From contig JBBILI010000008.1 in assembly GCA_037445025.1 (NCBI GenBank), forward strand, positions 1-64,000: 64,000 bases of DNA, given 5' to 3'. Positions within the stretch are counted from its first letter, which is position 1; every line of letters starts with the position of its first letter. Of the stretch, positions 62,421-64,000 are shown piece by piece. This DNA is from CAIQQQ01 sp037445025. GTDB taxonomy: Bacteria > Pseudomonadota > Alphaproteobacteria > Acetobacterales > Acetobacteraceae. Under the pieces are notes generated by a model. It did no database searches and was not told the origin of the DNA. It was given only the letters and a program-made list of their open reading frames with translations. The position numbers and the translations under genes are program-made.

Positions 62421-62996
62421 ATGGCCGCGATCGTCGTTCTCTTCCACTCCGGCTACGGGCACACCAGGAAACAGGCCGAGGCGGTTCTCGCAGGCGCCGG
62501 CGAGGCCCCGGGCGCCACCGCGACCCTGATCGCCATCGACCCTGAAGGCCACATCACCGACGCGGACTGGGCGACGCTGGCCGCGGCCGACGCCATCATC
62601 TTCGGCGCGCCGACCTACATGGGCGGGCCGTCCTGGCAGTTCAAACGCTTTGCCGACGCGTCCTCCAAGCCCTGGTTCGGCCAGGCCTGGAAGGACAAGA
62701 TCGCCGCCGGCTTCACCAACTCCGCCACCATGAACGGCGACAAGTTCAGCACCATCCAGTACATGATCACGCTCGCCATGCAGCACAGCATGGTCTGGAT
62801 CGGCACCGGCATGATGCCCTCCAACACCAAGGCCGCCACCCGCAACGACCTCAACTATGTCGGCGGCTTCTCCGGCGCGCTCGCCCAGTCCCCCGCCGAC
62901 AGCAGCCCCGACGAAGGCCCGCTGCCCGGCGACCTTGAAACCGCCCGCCAGTTCGGCCAGCGCGTCGCGCGCTACGCCGTGCTGACGCGCGGCTGA
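62421..62996 (+). CDS. Flavodoxin-family NAD(P)H:quinone oxidoreductase (WrbA-like)
   Basis: The protein is 191 residues. The flavodoxin FMN loop is SGYGHTRKQAEAV near residue 9-21. FGAPTYMGGPSWQFKRF (about 72) and the GFTNSATMNGDKFSTIQYM loop match WrbA-type quinone reductases. It reduces quinones by two electrons to avoid radical formation. AGGAG lies 9 nt before the ATG; an upstream ATG is out of frame. A palindrome precedes the gene. Confidence 0.85.
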   Translation: MAAIVVLFHSGYGHTRKQAEAVLAGAGEAPGATATLIAIDPEGHITDADWATLAAADAIIFGAPTYMGGPSWQFKRFADASSKPWFGQAWKDKIAAGFTNSATMNGDKFSTIQYMITLAMQHSMVWIGTGMMPSNTKAATRNDLNYVGGFSGALAQSPADSSPDEGPLPGDLETARQFGQRVARYAVLTRG

Positions 62997-63009
62997 AGAC
63001 CGGGGCTGG

Positions 63010-63915
63010 TTACTTCGCGCCGGCCCCGCTCTCCCGCTGCATCGCCTCGGCGCGTTCGGCCCAGATCCGGTCGAACGCCCAGGCATCGGGGAAGCCCATC
63101 AGCTCGCACATCCGCGCGAACCCGTAGCTTTCGCCCGGCGGCAGCCCGGTGCTGTCGCCATGCCGCAGCAGATGGCCATAGACCCGTTCCAGCGCCGCCG
63201 TGACCGCGAGAAACCCCACCGCCGGATAGATCGCGATGTCATAGCCCAGCGCCGCCAGCCGCGACGCGGGCAGGATCGGCGTGCGCCCGCCCTCGACCAT
63301 GTTGGCGAGCTTCGGCGCATCGATCTCCTGGCCGATCCGCGCCATCTCGTCCTCGCTCTCCGGGCTCTCAACGAACACCACGTCGGCCCCCGCGCGGGCG
63401 AACAGCTGGCCGCGCCGGATCGCCTCGTCGATCCCCAGTGCGGTGCGGGCATCGGTGCGCGCCACGATCAGAAAGTCGGGGTCGGTGCGCGCCGCCACCG
63501 CCACCTCGATCTTCAGCACCATCTCCTCGGCCGGGATCACCCGCCGCCCGGGCGTGTGGCCGCATTTCTTCGGCGATTCCTGGTCCTCGATCTGGATGGC
63601 GGCGATCCCCGCCGCCTCGTAGCCGCGCACGGTGTGGCGCACGTTGAGCAGCCCGCCATAGCCGGTGTCGGCATCGGCGATCACCGGCGTCGCCGTGCCG
63701 CGGGCGATCTGGCCGAGGCGCGCCACCATGTCGGTGTAGGTGGCCAGCCCCACATCGGCGAGGCCGAGATGCGAGGCCACGGTGCCGAACCCCGTGGCAT
63801 AAAGGGCGGTGAAGCCCATGCCGTCAGCCACCCGGGCGGAGATCATGTCGAACACCCCCGGCGCCACGATGAAGCGGTGATTCTGCAGCGCGGTGCGCAG
63901 CCTGGCGTCGGCCAT
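63010..63915 (-). CDS. Isocitrate lyase/PEP mutase superfamily enzyme
   Basis: The protein is 301 residues. Superfamily motifs are visible: GVFDMISARVADGMGFTALYATG, the metal-binding DADTGYGG and the flexible-loop EDQESPKKCGHTPG with a K-K-C-G-H active site, then ARTDAR. The EDQxxPKKCGH form belongs to lyases (2-methylisocitrate, oxaloacetate or dimethylmalate lyase). PEP mutases carry a different loop. So a C-C lyase of a 2-hydroxy/keto diacid is the best reading. Convergent with the flavoprotein gene (13 bp). Confidence 0.85.
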   Translation of the reverse strand: MADARLRTALQNHRFIVAPGVFDMISARVADGMGFTALYATGFGTVASHLGLADVGLATYTDMVARLGQIARGTATPVIADADTGYGGLLNVRHTVRGYEAAGIAAIQIEDQESPKKCGHTPGRRVIPAEEMVLKIEVAVAARTDPDFLIVARTDARTALGIDEAIRRGQLFARAGADVVFVESPESEDEMARIGQEIDAPKLANMVEGGRTPILPASRLAALGYDIAIYPAVGFLAVTAALERVYGHLLRHGDSTGLPPGESYGFARMCELMGFPDAWAFDRIWAERAEAMQRESGAGAK

Positions 63916-64000
63916 TTTCGGCTCCCTGTCGTTGTGCCGACGTGGCCATGATCGTCCTGCCCTGTCAATGAGATCAGAGGATCGAAAATCCCATACATCG

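Noticed and set aside
63010..63915. PEP mutase that could start phosphonate synthesis and feed the PntC-like protein
   Set aside because: The active-site loop EDQESPKKCGH is of the lyase type and the gene is 30 kb from the island, so a phosphonate pathway is not supported.

Overview
This is a GC-rich chromosomal window from an alphaproteobacterium, most likely Acetobacteraceae (Rhodospirillales). The evidence is the very high GC codon usage, the split glyQ/glyS, the ppdK, the accA-xerD-aroK/aroB neighbourhood, the MoxR/DUF58/DUF4159 operon, an HpnL-like hopanoid-associated membrane protein, and several secreted Hint-domain proteins of a kind common in that family. I saw no rRNA, tRNA, CRISPR array or prophage.

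Layout. 0-1.5 kb: the 5' end of an IS630-type transposase and a secreted-type beta-roll protein. 1.6-10.3 kb: a tight leftward operon (moxR, DUF58, BatA/DUF4159, a second large membrane protein, tspO, an ankyrin protein, a creatininase-family protein). 10.5-15.3 kb: DUF1285, CoA-type NUDIX and DUF6111 rightward; cysS, a methyltransferase and a TrmJ-like rRNA/tRNA methyltransferase leftward. 15.4-23.9 kb: an Nramp-type metal transporter behind a probable metal-responsive operator, an HpnL-like protein, TupAB tungstate uptake, an MsbA-like exporter, CCA-adding enzyme, a GNAT acetyltransferase and an alpha/beta hydrolase. 24-29.5 kb: an alcohol dehydrogenase pseudogene split by a palindromic element, a cyclic-nucleotide-type phosphodiesterase, and a sugar/glycerol-phosphate-type ABC importer. 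29.5-34.3 kb: an atypical island (AT-rich edge, 27-bp tandem repeats, a GlcG remnant) with a methyltransferase, a cytidylyltransferase-PLP enzyme fusion and a TPR-LicD protein. 34.5-45.8 kb: a frameshifted Hint protein, a TetR regulator with a probable operator shared with a DUF2852 gene, tag, D-lactate dehydrogenase, an ECF sigma/anti-sigma pair, a glutamate-synthase-like FMN enzyme and a metalloprotease-Hint protein. 45.9-64 kb: mostly housekeeping genes (tyrS, accA, xerD, fused aroKB, glyQ/glyS with a vapBC module between them, ppdK), plus an Rsb-type partner-switching set, an MFS transporter, a WrbA-like flavoprotein and an isocitrate-lyase-superfamily enzyme.

Two features stand out. First, the 30-34 kb island encodes in adjacent genes what looks like a route to a CDP-activated amino-alcohol (fused LicC/PntC-like cytidylyltransferase plus CobD/Cj1436-like PLP enzyme) and its transfer to a glycan (LicD), possibly with N-methylation. 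Second, at least twelve 3'-gene boundaries carry copies of one AT-rich double-hairpin repeat family, which stands out against the GC-rich background and probably acts as bidirectional terminators. Single-copy palindromes are also notable: a 127-bp REP-like element inserted in a gene, and a 41-bp perfect hairpin at the xerD end.
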